Shown: positions 18,490 to 26,928, counted from the first letter of the stretch. The stretch is 64,000 nucleotides of DNA from Mycolicibacterium sp. CBMA 247 (GCF_009729095.1 NZ_VTGX01000001.1:806001-870000); one strand, 5' to 3'. Translations and numbers: made by a program. The notes: a model not told the origin generated them from the letters alone.

Positions 18490-19335
18490 ATGACGCGCTA
18501 CGTGCTCGCCGCAGGCAGGCCGATTCTGCTGCGGCCCGACGAGGCGGTTCAGCTGGGCTGGGATCCGCGGCGCGCGGTGTTGGTCCGGCCCCCCGCCGGG
18601 ATGACCCAGGCGCAGCTGGCCGATCTGCTGCGCGCGCTGCAAGCCGGCGCCAGCCGGGCCGAATTAATCACGGCCACAAGCCCATTCGATGGTACCGAGG
18701 TATCGGCTGTCGATGAACTGATCGGCGCGCTGACCGAGGCCGGCGTGCTCACCACCGCAATATCACGGCCGGCCCGGTCGGCATCCATTCGCGTCCACGG
18801 TCGCGGCCCGCTGTCGGAACTGCTGGCCAACGGACTGCGCTGCTCGGGGGCCCGGGTCAGGCACAGCACGCACCCGCACACCAGGAACGTGGCGGCCTCC
18901 ACCGACCTGATGGTGCTCGCCGACTACCAGATCACCGACCCGCGGCTACTGAAGGACCTGCATCAAGGCGGCATCGCCCACCTGCCGGTGCGAGTCCGCG
19001 ACGGCGCCGGACTGGTCGGGCCGCTGGTCATCCCGGGGCTGACCAGCTGCCTGCATTGCGCCGATCTACACCGCACCGACCGCGATGCGGCATGGCCCGC
19101 CGTGGCCACCCAACTCAGGGGCACTGTCGGCAGCGCCAGCCGCGCGACCATCCTGGCCACCGCCGCCCTGGCGATGCGACAGGTCGATCTGGTGATCCGC
19201 GCCGTCGGGCACATCGGTGGCCCGCTGCCGATCCCCGAAGCGCCGCCGACGCTGAACACCACGCTGGAGCTCGACCCCGACGGGTATTCGATCGTCGCAC
19301 GGCGCTGGTCCCGTCACCCCGACTGCCCATGTTGA
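18490..19335 (+). CDS. Cyclodehydratase-like / TOMM leader-binding family protein (Rv3196 orthologue)
   Basis: The 281-residue protein resembles the ThiF-like cyclodehydratase partner of thiazole/oxazole-modified peptide systems. A wHTH-like N-terminal region (DEAVQLGWDPRRAVLV) precedes an E1-like part with LVIPGLTSCLHC and a C-terminal HPDCPC. The four cysteines in these two pairs probably hold structural zinc. There is no YcaO protein or precursor peptide in the window, so it is an orphan. It sits between conserved genes in all mycobacteria I know, which argues for a housekeeping role. Confidence 0.8.
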   Translation: MTRYVLAAGRPILLRPDEAVQLGWDPRRAVLVRPPAGMTQAQLADLLRALQAGASRAELITATSPFDGTEVSAVDELIGALTEAGVLTTAISRPARSASIRVHGRGPLSELLANGLRCSGARVRHSTHPHTRNVAASTDLMVLADYQITDPRLLKDLHQGGIAHLPVRVRDGAGLVGPLVIPGLTSCLHCADLHRTDRDAAWPAVATQLRGTVGSASRATILATAALAMRQVDLVIRAVGHIGGPLPIPEAPPTLNTTLELDPDGYSIVARRWSRHPDCPC

Positions 19336-19392
19336 AAACGAATGTTGCCAGTTAGGTGCGGTGCATTCAGCAGCATCGTGGATGATGGTCTG

Positions 19393-20712
19393 GTGTCTGA
19401 CATCAAACGGGGAAGCGTCGCACGGAATGCGAAGCTTGCCGGCCTGGCCGGCGGCATGGCGGGCAGGGCCGCGCTGGGCTTCGGTAAGCGCCTGACCGGC
19501 AAGTCCAAGGACGAAGTCACCGCCGAATTGATGGACAAAGCCGCTCAACAATTGTTCGCCGTGCTCGGTGAGCTCAAGGGCGGGGCGATGAAGGTGGGCC
19601 AGGCGCTGTCGGTGCTGGAGGCGGCCATCCCCGAGCAGTACGGCAAGCCGTATCGCGAGGCGTTGACCAAATTGCAGCGAGAAGCACCGCCGCTCCCGGC
19701 CGCCAAGGTGCACCGGGTGCTCGATGCGCAGCTCGGCACCAAATGGCGGGATCGGTTCACCTCGTTCGACGACACCCCCGTGGCCTCGGCCAGCATCGGT
19801 CAGGTGCACAAGGCGGTCTGGTCCGACGGCCGTGAGGTGGCCGTCAAGATCCAATACCCCGGTGCCGACGAGGCACTGCGCGCGGACCTCAAGACGATCC
19901 AGCGCCTGGTCGGCGTGTTCAAACAGCTGGCCCCCGGCGTCGACATCCAGGGCATCGTCGACGAGTTGATCGAACGCACCGACATGGAGCTGGACTACCG
20001 GCTGGAGGCCGAGAATCAGCGTGCGTTCGCCAAGGCTTACCGCGACGATCCGTACTTCTGCGTCCCCGCCATCGTCGCCAGCGCACCGAAGGTCGTCATC
20101 GCCGAATGGATGGATGGCATCCCGATGTCGGTGATCATCCGCGAGGGCACCCCCGAACAGCGCGACCTGATGGGCACCCGGCTGTCCGAACTCACCTTCG
20201 ACGCGCCCAAGCGGCTGCAGATGATGCACGGCGATGCCCATCCAGGGAACTTCATGCTGCTGCCCGACGGGCGGATGGGCGTCATCGACTTCGGCGCCGT
20301 CGCGCCGCTGCCCGACGGCTTCCCGACCTCCCTGGGCGAGTGCATCCGGCTGGCTCGGGACAAGAACTACGACGAGCTGCTGCCCACCATGCAGGAAGCC
20401 GGTTTCATCCAGAAGGGCCAACAGGTTTCGATCGAGGAAGTCGACGACATGTTGCGCCAGTACGTCGAACCGATCGAGGTCGACGTCTTCCACTACAACC
20501 GCCGGTGGATTCAGCGGATGGCGGCCGGCCAGATGGACAACTGGGTCGCCCAGATCAGGACAGCCCGCCAGCTCGACCTGCCGCCGAACCTGGCCATCCC
20601 GTTGCGGGTGATCGCCTCGACCATCGCGATGTGCTGCCAGCTCGATGCGCATGTGCCGGTGAAAGCGATTGCCACCGAACTGGTTCCGGGTTTCGCCGAA
20701 GAAGCTGCCTAA
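19393..20712 (+). CDS. ABC1/AarF-family atypical kinase (Rv3197 orthologue)
   Basis: This 439-residue protein belongs to the UbiB/ADCK kinase-like family. Family features are the N-terminal KGGAMKVGQALS motif, the ASIGQVHKAVW glycine-loop replacement, the lysine in VAVKIQYPG, the catalytic HGDAHPGNFML and the metal-binding VIDFGA. In mycobacteria this gene lies next to whiB7 and has been linked to macrolide resistance. The GTG at 19393 (VSDIKRGSVARN) is chosen by agreement with Rv3197. It converges on whiB7. Confidence 0.9.
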   Translation: MSDIKRGSVARNAKLAGLAGGMAGRAALGFGKRLTGKSKDEVTAELMDKAAQQLFAVLGELKGGAMKVGQALSVLEAAIPEQYGKPYREALTKLQREAPPLPAAKVHRVLDAQLGTKWRDRFTSFDDTPVASASIGQVHKAVWSDGREVAVKIQYPGADEALRADLKTIQRLVGVFKQLAPGVDIQGIVDELIERTDMELDYRLEAENQRAFAKAYRDDPYFCVPAIVASAPKVVIAEWMDGIPMSVIIREGTPEQRDLMGTRLSELTFDAPKRLQMMHGDAHPGNFMLLPDGRMGVIDFGAVAPLPDGFPTSLGECIRLARDKNYDELLPTMQEAGFIQKGQQVSIEEVDDMLRQYVEPIEVDVFHYNRRWIQRMAAGQMDNWVAQIRTARQLDLPPNLAIPLRVIASTIAMCCQLDAHVPVKAIATELVPGFAEEAA

Positions 20713-20760
20713 ACTCCGCCTGAATTTCGCGGGCTTGTGACGGCCCGTTACAGCCCGGGT

Positions 20761-20806
20761 GTCACGCTGGAGTGGCGCCCGAGTGCGGGCGTCACTCCAG
20801 CGTGAC
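20761..20806. terminator. Long stem-loop between convergent Rv3197-type gene and whiB7
   Basis: A 21-bp stem (20761-20781 against 20786-20806) has only a G-U pair as imperfection and a four-base AGTG loop. It has no U-tract, so it would be an I-shaped terminator serving both convergent genes. Confidence 0.75.
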
Positions 20807-20839
20807 AAGGGGCGGGCGCGGCAGCCGTGATCGCCGCAC

Positions 20840-21151
20840 TCATGCGGCGGCCGGGTTGCCCGCGGCGTTCTTGCGCGGGCGCCCACGCGGCCGCTTGCGG
20901 GCCACGATGCTGCCGCGGTCGAGGATCTCACCACCCCAAACGCCCCACGGCTCCTGCCGCTCCAGCGCGGCGGCCAGACACTCGTTGCGGATCGGGCAAT
21001 CCGCGCACAGCGCCTTGGCCTGCTCCAGATCGACTGGGCTCTCGGCGAACCACAGATCGGGATTCCCGATGTGGCACGGCACCGCCGGTAGCCGCTGCTC
21101 GCATGTCATCGGCGCGACGCTCACCTCCGGAGCGGTCATCGCAATGGACAT
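20840..21151 (-). CDS. whiB7: WhiB7 redox-sensing transcriptional activator of intrinsic antibiotic resistance
   Basis: The 103-residue protein has the four [4Fe-4S] ligands at Cys26, Cys49, Cys52 and Cys58, the WhiB turn EPWGVWGGE, and a C-terminal AT-hook RGRPRK (89-94) that distinguishes WhiB7 from other WhiB proteins. It partners sigma-A to switch on ribosome-protection, efflux and inactivation genes when translation is inhibited. The ATG at 21151 follows GGGGGA. Expression is probably controlled by the upstream leader (21245-21526). The gene lies between uvrD2 and the ABC1 kinase gene, as in M. tuberculosis. Confidence 0.97.
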   Translation of the reverse strand: MSIAMTAPEVSVAPMTCEQRLPAVPCHIGNPDLWFAESPVDLEQAKALCADCPIRNECLAAALERQEPWGVWGGEILDRGSIVARKRPRGRPRKNAAGNPAAA

Positions 21152-21244
21152 GTGTTTATCCCCCTGCTTCCTGGTCGTAGTTGTCGGCGATCTATCTCTT
21201 CGATGGATCTGCGACCAGGTTTCTGGGGGTGGAGAACAACTCCC

Positions 21245-21288
21245 AAAAAAATTGGCCACGGATCCGGTTGACTGCGGGTCCGTGGCCA
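21245..21288 (-). terminator. Intrinsic terminator (attenuator) in the whiB7 leader
   Basis: On the minus strand a 13-bp GC-rich stem (21276-21288 with 21253-21265) is followed by AATTTTTTT. It lies between the uORF stop and whiB7, so it would end transcription before whiB7. Its first arm contains CCACGGAC, which can pair instead with GTCCGTGG at 21331-21338 inside the uORF. Confidence 0.85.
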
Positions 21289-21313
21289 TTTCGGCTGGTG
21301 GGGAGCTCTCTAC

Positions 21314-21526
21314 CTAGAGGAGGCTCCGATCCACGGACGCGCCAGTCGCGGCGGCGGGGCGGCGCTTATGCTGCGGCGCAATAGCAGCAGCGGCCGGCCA
21401 CGCAGCGGCGGCGGGGGCAGCGGGTGCGGCATACCGTTGTGCCACCGGGAAAGCCACGGCGACAGCGAACACGGACGACGGCATGCCTGCAGCCGCTACA
21501 CCACTGAAATCGACGTTGCTATCCAT
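21314..21526 (-). CDS. whiB7 leader uORF
   Basis: A 70-codon reading frame starts at ATG 21526 behind a very strong site (GGAAGGAGG, about nine bases away). The product is Ala-rich (PAAPAAAAWPAAAAI) with a basic HKRRP stretch, so it is unlikely to fold into an enzyme. Its last codons (ASVDRS) overlap the candidate antiterminator arm. It should act in cis: translation to the end hides the arm and lets the terminator form, while stalled ribosomes would free it. The peptide itself probably has no other role. A GTG nine bases upstream of the ATG is a less likely start. Confidence 0.7.
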   Translation of the reverse strand: MDSNVDFSGVAAAGMPSSVFAVAVAFPVAQRYAAPAAPAAAAWPAAAAIAPQHKRRPAAATGASVDRSLL

Positions 21527-21569
21527 TGCGGGCACCCTCCTTCCGTCTCGTTACCAGAGCTGTGTTACG

Positions 21570-21599
21570 AGGCTAAAGCCTAACAGCCAAATCGCACAA
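21570..21599 (-). promoter_or_regulatory. Candidate whiB7 promoter with AT-rich WhiB7 element
   Basis: On the minus strand TTGTGC (21599-21594), an 18-base spacer and TAGCCT (21575-21570) form a candidate promoter. Directly upstream of the -35 box lies AGAAAATAGG, the kind of AT-rich patch to which the WhiB7 AT-hook binds in its own promoter. The uORF begins about 44 bases downstream. Confidence 0.5.
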
Positions 21600-21631
21600 C
21601 CTATTTTCTACCTGCGGTTTTGGCGTGATCT

Positions 21632-23755
21632 TTACGAATTTTGGCGGCTCTTGACCAACTCGAGTACATCCGGGCCGTACTGCTCGAGCTTGCGCGCACC
21701 GATGCCGGGGAGCGCCACCAACGCGGCCTCGTCGGTCGGCAGCGCCTCGGCGATGGCGATCAGGGTGTTGTCGGTGAACACCACATACGCCGGCACTTTC
21801 ATCTCCTTGGAGACGCGCAGCCGCCATTCCTTGAGCTCCGTGAGCAGTTCCTCATCCAGATCCGACGGGCAGGTTTCACAGCGGCGCAACATGATCGCCG
21901 GCGGCGTCGACAGCGCGGCATTGCACACCCGGCAGCGCGGCGCCGGTCCACGCTGACGACGGGGCCGGTCCGGGCCTGAGCCCGCTGGATTCTGTAGCTG
22001 TGGAGCGATGCCGTTGAGGAACCGCGACGGCCGTCGGCCCTGCCGCCCACCGGGGGTGCGGGCCAGCGCCCAGCTCAGCCCCAGGTGAACCCGGGCCCGG
22101 GTGACCCCGACATAGAGCAGACGGCGCTCCTCCTCGACCGGTTCGCTGTCCGGCCCGTGCGCGAGGGCATGGGAGATCGGCAGCGTGTTGTCGGCAAGGC
22201 CGACCAGGAACACCGCGTCCCACTCCAGGCCCTTGGCCGCGTGCAGCGACGCCAGTGTCACCCCCTGCACCACCGGTGGATGCCGGGCATCGGCCCGCTG
22301 GCGCAACTCGGCGACCAGCGCCCGCAGATTCAACTCGGGGCGCAGCACGACCTCTTCGTCGACCAGCTCGGCCAACGCCGTCAGCGCTTCCCAGCGTTCG
22401 CGGGCCTTGGCGCCGGCCGGAGGTTCGGCGGTCAGACCGAGCGGCTCGAGCAGCTCACGTACCAGGGCAGGCAGGTCATCCTCGGGAATGTCACGTTCGG
22501 CGAAGCGCTTTAACGCGACCAATGCCTGTCGGATCTCCTGGCGGCTGAAGAAGCCCTCGCCGCCGCGCACCTGGAAGGCGATCCCAGCCTCGGTGAGCGC
22601 CTCCTCATACACCTCGGACTGCGCGTTGATCCGGTACAGCACCGCGATTTCGGCTGGCTCCGTTCCGGATTCGATCAGCTTCTTGATGGATCGGGCGACC
22701 GCGTTGGCCTCGGCCACCTCGTCCGGATATTCGGAGAACGTCGGCTCGGGACCAGCGACGCGCTGCCCCACCAGATGCAGCTTGCTGCCCGCCATCCGGC
22801 CACGTGCGGCCGCGATCACCCGGTTGGCCAACGACACCACCTGCGGCGTCGAGCGGTAGTCGCGCTCCAGCCGCACCACCGCGGCCTCAGGGAACCGCCG
22901 GGAGAAGTCCAGCAGGAAACGCGGGGTGGCCCCGGTGAACGAATAGATCGTCTGGTTGGCGTCACCGACGACCGTGAGGTCGTCGCGCTCCCCCAGCCAG
23001 GCGTCGAGCACCCGCTGCTGCAGGGGCGTGACGTCCTGGTACTCGTCGACGACGAAACAGCGGTAACGGTCGCGGAATTCCTGGGCGACCGCAGCATCGT
23101 TCTCGATGGCCGCGGCGGTGTGCAGCAGCAGGTCGTCGAAATCCAGTAGCGCTGAACCGTCGCGGCGGGCCTTGAGCGCCTCGTAACCCGAATAGACGGC
23201 CGCTACCTTGGCCGAATCGAACGGGATGTCACGCCCGACCTTCGCGACCGCAGTGCCGTAAGCCTCGGGGGCGATCAATGATGCCTTGGCCCATTCGATT
23301 TCACCGGCCAGGTCCCGGACGTCGTCGGTGCTGGTCGGCATCCCCGCCCGGTTGGCGGCCTGCGCAACCACGGCGAACTTACTGTCGAGCAGCTCCCACC
23401 CGGTGTCGCCGACCAGGCGCGGCCAGAAGTACTGCAGCTGCCGTCGCGCCGCGGCGTGAAACGTCACCGCCTGCACCGCAGCGGTGTTCACCCCCGACTC
23501 CTGACCCAGCACCCGCAACCGGCTCCGCATCTCGCCTGCGGCCCGCGCGGTGAACGTCACCGCAAGCACCTGGCCGGGCGCGACATGGCCGCCTGCCACC
23601 AGGTGCGCGATCCGGCGAGTGATGGTGCGGGTCTTGCCGGTACCCGCACCGGCAAGCACGCACACCGGACCGCGGGCGGCCAGCACTGCCTCCCGCTGCT
23701 CATCGTCCAGATCACCCAGGGCGGGCGAGGGAGCCTCCAACGGCATGCGGTCCAT
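21632..23755 (-). CDS. uvrD2: UvrD2, SF1A DNA helicase with HRDC domain
   Basis: The 707-residue ATP-dependent 3'-5' helicase has Walker A GAGTGKT (36-42), [11 protein letters not shown], the [15 protein letters not shown] motif and the late helicase motif [13 protein letters not shown] tetracysteine region (CRVC and CETC) follows, and a C-terminal HRDC domain ends in [11 protein letters not shown]. In mycobacteria UvrD2 is essential and takes part in DNA repair or replication. I kept the ATG at 23755; ATG 23746 (MPLEAPS) is possible, since neither has a good ribosome site. whiB7 lies downstream with its own promoter. Confidence 0.95.
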   Translation of the reverse strand: MDRMPLEAPSPALGDLDDEQREAVLAARGPVCVLAGAGTGKTRTITRRIAHLVAGGHVAPGQVLAVTFTARAAGEMRSRLRVLGQESGVNTAAVQAVTFHAAARRQLQYFWPRLVGDTGWELLDSKFAVVAQAANRAGMPTSTDDVRDLAGEIEWAKASLIAPEAYGTAVAKVGRDIPFDSAKVAAVYSGYEALKARRDGSALLDFDDLLLHTAAAIENDAAVAQEFRDRYRCFVVDEYQDVTPLQQRVLDAWLGERDDLTVVGDANQTIYSFTGATPRFLLDFSRRFPEAAVVRLERDYRSTPQVVSLANRVIAAARGRMAGSKLHLVGQRVAGPEPTFSEYPDEVAEANAVARSIKKLIESGTEPAEIAVLYRINAQSEVYEEALTEAGIAFQVRGGEGFFSRQEIRQALVALKRFAERDIPEDDLPALVRELLEPLGLTAEPPAGAKARERWEALTALAELVDEEVVLRPELNLRALVAELRQRADARHPPVVQGVTLASLHAAKGLEWDAVFLVGLADNTLPISHALAHGPDSEPVEEERRLLYVGVTRARVHLGLSWALARTPGGRQGRRPSRFLNGIAPQLQNPAGSGPDRPRRQRGPAPRCRVCNAALSTPPAIMLRRCETCPSDLDEELLTELKEWRLRVSKEMKVPAYVVFTDNTLIAIAEALPTDEAALVALPGIGARKLEQYGPDVLELVKSRQNS

Positions 23756-23800
23756 GATGTCAGGGACCGCTGACAGTCCCGGGCCCGGCGTACCCCCGGC

Positions 23801-24556
23801 CTACCGCTGCCGGCTCAGCCACTGTTCGAAGGTGGTGGGCGCGATGCGAGCACCGTCACCGGGCAGCAGCGCATTGCCCGACATCTCTACCCCGAAGACC
23901 GACGACCAGGTCGGCACCAGCGTCACCTCACGACCGCGCACCTCCAGGGTCCGCCGGGCCATGTCGACCAGATCCTGTGTGTGCGGGCCGGCCACATCGA
24001 CGTGGCGGCCCTGCGGATCACCCGCGGCGATCCCGGCGAGCACGGCGGCAACGTCGTCGGGATCGATGGGCTGCACCAGCAGCGGGGCGATCGGCGCAGT
24101 GACACCGTCGGGGCCGTCCTGTTCGGTCCAACCCACCACCATCTCGGCGAAATCGTGGAACTGGGTGGCAGGCACGATCGTCCAGGGCACCGGCCCCGCT
24201 TCGATCAGCCTTTCCTGCTCACGTTTTCCGGCGTAGTGCGCATTGCCCTCGATGTCGTGAATCCCGACGATCGAGAGCAGCACGTGATGCGCCACCCCGA
24301 CTCGGGCTTCGGCGGCGAGCAGGTTTCCGGTGGTGCTGCCCAGGTAGTCCACCGTGCCGTCACGGTCACCGGGCGGGGCATTGGTGACGTCGACAACGGC
24401 GTTCACCCCGGCAAGCGCCGCATCGAGACCCTCACCGGTGGACAGATCCACCCCATTCGAGCGACTGATCGCCACCACCTCATGCCCGGAGCGTTGCAGG
24501 GCTGCGACCACGCGCGCCCCGATGTTTCCCGTAGCTCCGGCAACTGCGATCCGCAT
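23801..24556 (-). CDS. NmrA/SDR-type NAD(P)-binding protein
   Basis: The 251-residue Rossmann-fold protein begins with the nucleotide-binding motif GATGNIGARVV and has the atypical-SDR features HHVLLSIVGI and HYAGKREQERLIEAG. It lacks a full YxxxK catalytic pair in the classical place, as in NmrA-like NAD(P) sensors and NAD(P)H-dependent reductases. It faces an Rrf2-family redox regulator across a 31-bp palindrome. The same pairing, NmrA-like protein with RsrR, is known in Streptomyces venezuelae, where it forms a NAD(P)H/redox-responsive module. It has no counterpart at this spot in M. tuberculosis. Confidence 0.85.
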   Translation of the reverse strand: MRIAVAGATGNIGARVVAALQRSGHEVVAISRSNGVDLSTGEGLDAALAGVNAVVDVTNAPPGDRDGTVDYLGSTTGNLLAAEARVGVAHHVLLSIVGIHDIEGNAHYAGKREQERLIEAGPVPWTIVPATQFHDFAEMVVGWTEQDGPDGVTAPIAPLLVQPIDPDDVAAVLAGIAAGDPQGRHVDVAGPHTQDLVDMARRTLEVRGREVTLVPTWSSVFGVEMSGNALLPGDGARIAPTTFEQWLSRQR

Positions 24557-24579
24557 GGTGTCTCCCGTTCCGACCGATG

Positions 24580-24610
24580 GATATCTCGGACTATATAGGT
24601 CCGTGATATC
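24580..24610. promoter_or_regulatory. 31-bp palindromic operator between NmrA-type gene and Rrf2 gene
   Basis: The arms GATATCTCGGAC (24580-24591) and GTCCGTGATATC (24599-24610) are complementary at 11 of 12 positions, around a TATATAG spacer. The site lies in the 72-base space between divergent genes, so one bound dimer could control both. TAATAA (24613-24618) next to it may be the -10 box of the Rrf2 gene. Confidence 0.8.
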
Positions 24611-24628
24611 TGTAATAAACTACGGGCC

Positions 24629-25105
24629 GTGAAACTTCCCGTGGCCACCGAGTGGGCGCTGCACTGTGCAACGTCGCTGGCGCAGCTCGAGGCCGGAGCC
24701 ACCGCGTCGGCCGCCGATCTCGCGGAGTATTTCGACCTGCCCGCGGCCTATCTCGCCAAGCAGCTACAGGCGCTCACCCGCGCGGGTGTGCTGGCCGCGA
24801 CGACGGGTCCGCGCGGCGGATTCCGGCTCGGGCGGGCACCGTCCGACATCACGCTGCTGCAGATCGTCGAGGCCGTCGACGGCGCGTCCCCGCCGTACGA
24901 ATGCCGCGAGATCCGCCAGCAGGGCCGCGGTGCCCTACCTGCCGGCTGGTGCCGCCACGAGTGCATCCTCGCCGTGAAAATGGCTGACGCTCACCAGGCC
25001 TGGCGCGCCAGCCTCGACGATGTCACCCTCGCTGACATCCTCGCCGATCTGCCCGCCACGGCGCCGGCGCGCACCCGAACGCTGCTGGGCAAGCGAGGCA
25101 CCTAG
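24629..25105 (+). CDS. Rrf2-family transcriptional regulator, RsrR-like
   Basis: The 158-residue protein has an N-terminal winged helix (LAEYFDLPAAYLAKQLQALTRAGV) and a later cysteine region with Cys92, Cys108 and Cys112. Glu8 (VATEWALHC) and two cysteines 20 residues apart match the [2Fe-2S] ligands Glu8, Cys90 and Cys110 of RsrR. The residue where RsrR has its histidine ligand appears to be Phe35. The GTG at 24629 has no ribosome site and follows TAATAA by ten bases, so the mRNA may be leaderless. It probably represses itself and the NmrA-like gene through the palindrome and responds to redox state. Confidence 0.85.
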   Translation: MKLPVATEWALHCATSLAQLEAGATASAADLAEYFDLPAAYLAKQLQALTRAGVLAATTGPRGGFRLGRAPSDITLLQIVEAVDGASPPYECREIRQQGRGALPAGWCRHECILAVKMADAHQAWRASLDDVTLADILADLPATAPARTRTLLGKRGT

Positions 25106-25141
25106 CCGGATCAGATGTCGAGACCGGCGCCGCCATTGCGG

Positions 25142-26026
25142 TCAGGAAACTGCGAGGAGCCGGCGCAACTCGTCGCGACCGCCGTCGTCGAGCGGAAGCA
25201 ACGGGAGCCGCGGCACTCCGACACCCTGGCCCAGCAGCTCGAGTCCACCCTTGATCGTAGTGGGCAGACCACCGGCCACGATGAACTCCAGCAAGGGACG
25301 CAACTCCTCGTACAACGACTCTGCCTTGGAGCTGTCGCCGGCGCGGATCGCGTCATAGAGATCCAGGCACTGCTGCGGACGCAGGTTCGGAGCCGCCGTA
25401 CACCACCCCTTCGCTCCGGCATTGAAAGCCTTGAGCGCCAACGGGTTATTGCCGTTATAGAACGGCAACTGCCCATTGCTAAGCTCCGCGATGCGGATCA
25501 TCCGCGACAGGTCGCCGGTGGATTCCTTGACCATGGTCACGTTGTCGATGTCGTTGAACATCTGCACCAGCAGCTCAGGCCGCATGTCGATGCCGCTGGT
25601 AGCCGGGTTGTTATACACCATGATGGGAATTCCGATGGAAGCGCCGATCGCCGCGTAATGCTGGGCAATCTCTCGATCCGAGAGCTTCCAGTAGGAAATC
25701 GGCAGGACCATCACGGCGTCGGCGCCGGCCCGCTCGGCATACTGCGCCCGGCGAATGGTGTTGGCAGTGGTCAAATCTGAGGCGCCGATGATGACGGGCG
25801 TCCGGCGATCGACCACGCTGATCGTGGTGTCGATGACGGCATCGAACTCAGCCTCGGTGAGATACGCCGACTCACCCGTACTGCCGAGCGGGACAATCCC
25901 ATGCGCTCCACTGGTCACCAACCGGTCGACCAGGGCGGCGAGCTTGCCCATGTCGACTTGGTGGTCTTCGGTGAACGGCGTTACGGGATAAGCGAGAATT
26001 CCGTGAATCTCAGTGTTGGCGGTCAT
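25142..26026 (-). CDS. DapA-family aldolase/lyase (dihydrodipicolinate synthase-like)
   Basis: The 294-residue TIM-barrel protein belongs to the N-acetylneuraminate lyase/DHDPS superfamily. It has the phosphate/carboxylate motif GSTGESAYL, the Tyr in VYNNPATSG and the Schiff-base lysine in TMVKESTGD. The context is catabolic: a class II aldolase gene 44 bases upstream in the same direction, and a nitrilase and XRE regulator nearby. It is therefore more likely a keto-acid aldolase or dehydratase than the lysine enzyme. The ATG at 26026 follows GGAAGGA. The substrate cannot be told from sequence. Confidence 0.88.
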   Translation of the reverse strand: MTANTEIHGILAYPVTPFTEDHQVDMGKLAALVDRLVTSGAHGIVPLGSTGESAYLTEAEFDAVIDTTISVVDRRTPVIIGASDLTTANTIRRAQYAERAGADAVMVLPISYWKLSDREIAQHYAAIGASIGIPIMVYNNPATSGIDMRPELLVQMFNDIDNVTMVKESTGDLSRMIRIAELSNGQLPFYNGNNPLALKAFNAGAKGWCTAAPNLRPQQCLDLYDAIRAGDSSKAESLYEELRPLLEFIVAGGLPTTIKGGLELLGQGVGVPRLPLLPLDDGGRDELRRLLAVS

Positions 26027-26070
26027 TTCGGTGTCCTTCCGGGTTCGGATTGGATTGCGTGCGGGCTTGG

Positions 26071-26856
26071 TCAGCTGGTCAGCGCATCGGGGTGATTGCG
26101 CAACGCGCGCCGTGCGTAGTAGGCGAAGTTCGCCTGGCTGCGCTTGGGACGCAAGGTCCAGTCGTGGGCCTCGCGGGCCAGTCGCGGAGGCAGGTCGGCG
26201 ATAGTCCCCGCCGACATGGCGGCCAACTGCAGTTTGGCGGCGCGTTCGATCAGCATCGCCAGCGAGCACGATTCCTCGATGCTGGCTCCGGCGACGACGT
26301 GACCGTGGTGGGCCAACAGGATCGCTTTCTTGTCTCCCAGCGCGGCGCTGATGATCTCGCCCTCTTCGTTGCCGACCGGGACGCCGGGCCAGTCGGCCAG
26401 GAACGCGCAATCGTCATACAGCGGTGCGATGTCCATCTGCGACACCTTCAGCGGAACTTCCAGCATCGAGAGCGCGGCGACGTGGAACGGATGAGTGTGC
26501 ACGATGCACTGCACATCGGGCCGAGCACGGTAGATCCAGGTGTGGAATCTATTGGCGGGGTTCGCCATTCCCTCTCCCTGGAGAACGTTGAGATCCTCGT
26601 CGACGAGCAGCAGATTGTCTTCGGTGATCTCGTCGAATCCCAACCCCAGCCGTTGGGTGTAGTACGTACCCGGTTCCTCAGCTCGCGCGGTGATCTGCCC
26701 GGCCAGACCCGAGTCGTGACCCGCATCGAACAGCGCGCGGCACGTCAAAGCCAGCTTCTGCTGCGTCGTCAGGGTGGACTCCTCGATATGGGTCGACAAT
26801 CCATCCAGGGCACGCTGCATCAAAACTTGTTTCGAATCACCAAGCGTGGTGGTCAT
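26071..26856 (-). CDS. Class II aldolase/adducin family protein
   Basis: The 261-residue protein has the zinc-binding histidines of the fuculose-phosphate aldolase fold in CIVHTHPFHVAAL, a later His in LLAHHGHVVAG, and the typical region NPANRFHTWIYRARPD. Family members split sugar or keto-acid compounds, or decarboxylate them. It heads the unit that continues with the DapA-like gene. The promoter (TTGACT, 18 bases, TACAGT) ends about 40 bases before the ATG at 26856 and carries the GACAC-N3-GTGTC operator in its spacer. Confidence 0.88.
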   Translation of the reverse strand: MTTTLGDSKQVLMQRALDGLSTHIEESTLTTQQKLALTCRALFDAGHDSGLAGQITARAEEPGTYYTQRLGLGFDEITEDNLLLVDEDLNVLQGEGMANPANRFHTWIYRARPDVQCIVHTHPFHVAALSMLEVPLKVSQMDIAPLYDDCAFLADWPGVPVGNEEGEIISAALGDKKAILLAHHGHVVAGASIEESCSLAMLIERAAKLQLAAMSAGTIADLPPRLAREAHDWTLRPKRSQANFAYYARRALRNHPDALTS

Positions 26857-26898
26857 CTCGGCATACCTTTCTGGGTGAGGATTTGTGACACAATTCAG

Positions 26899-26928
26899 AC
26901 TGTAGGACACTTTGTGTCATCCAGTCAA
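26899..26928 (-). promoter_or_regulatory. Aldolase promoter with operator in its spacer
   Basis: On the minus strand a near-consensus promoter has TTGACT (26928-26923), an 18-base spacer and TACAGT (26904-26899). Inside the spacer is a perfect inverted repeat GACAC-N3-GTGTC (26906-26918). A related element TTGTG-A-CACAA sits at 26883-26893 close to the expected transcription start. Binding would block RNA polymerase directly. Confidence 0.75.
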
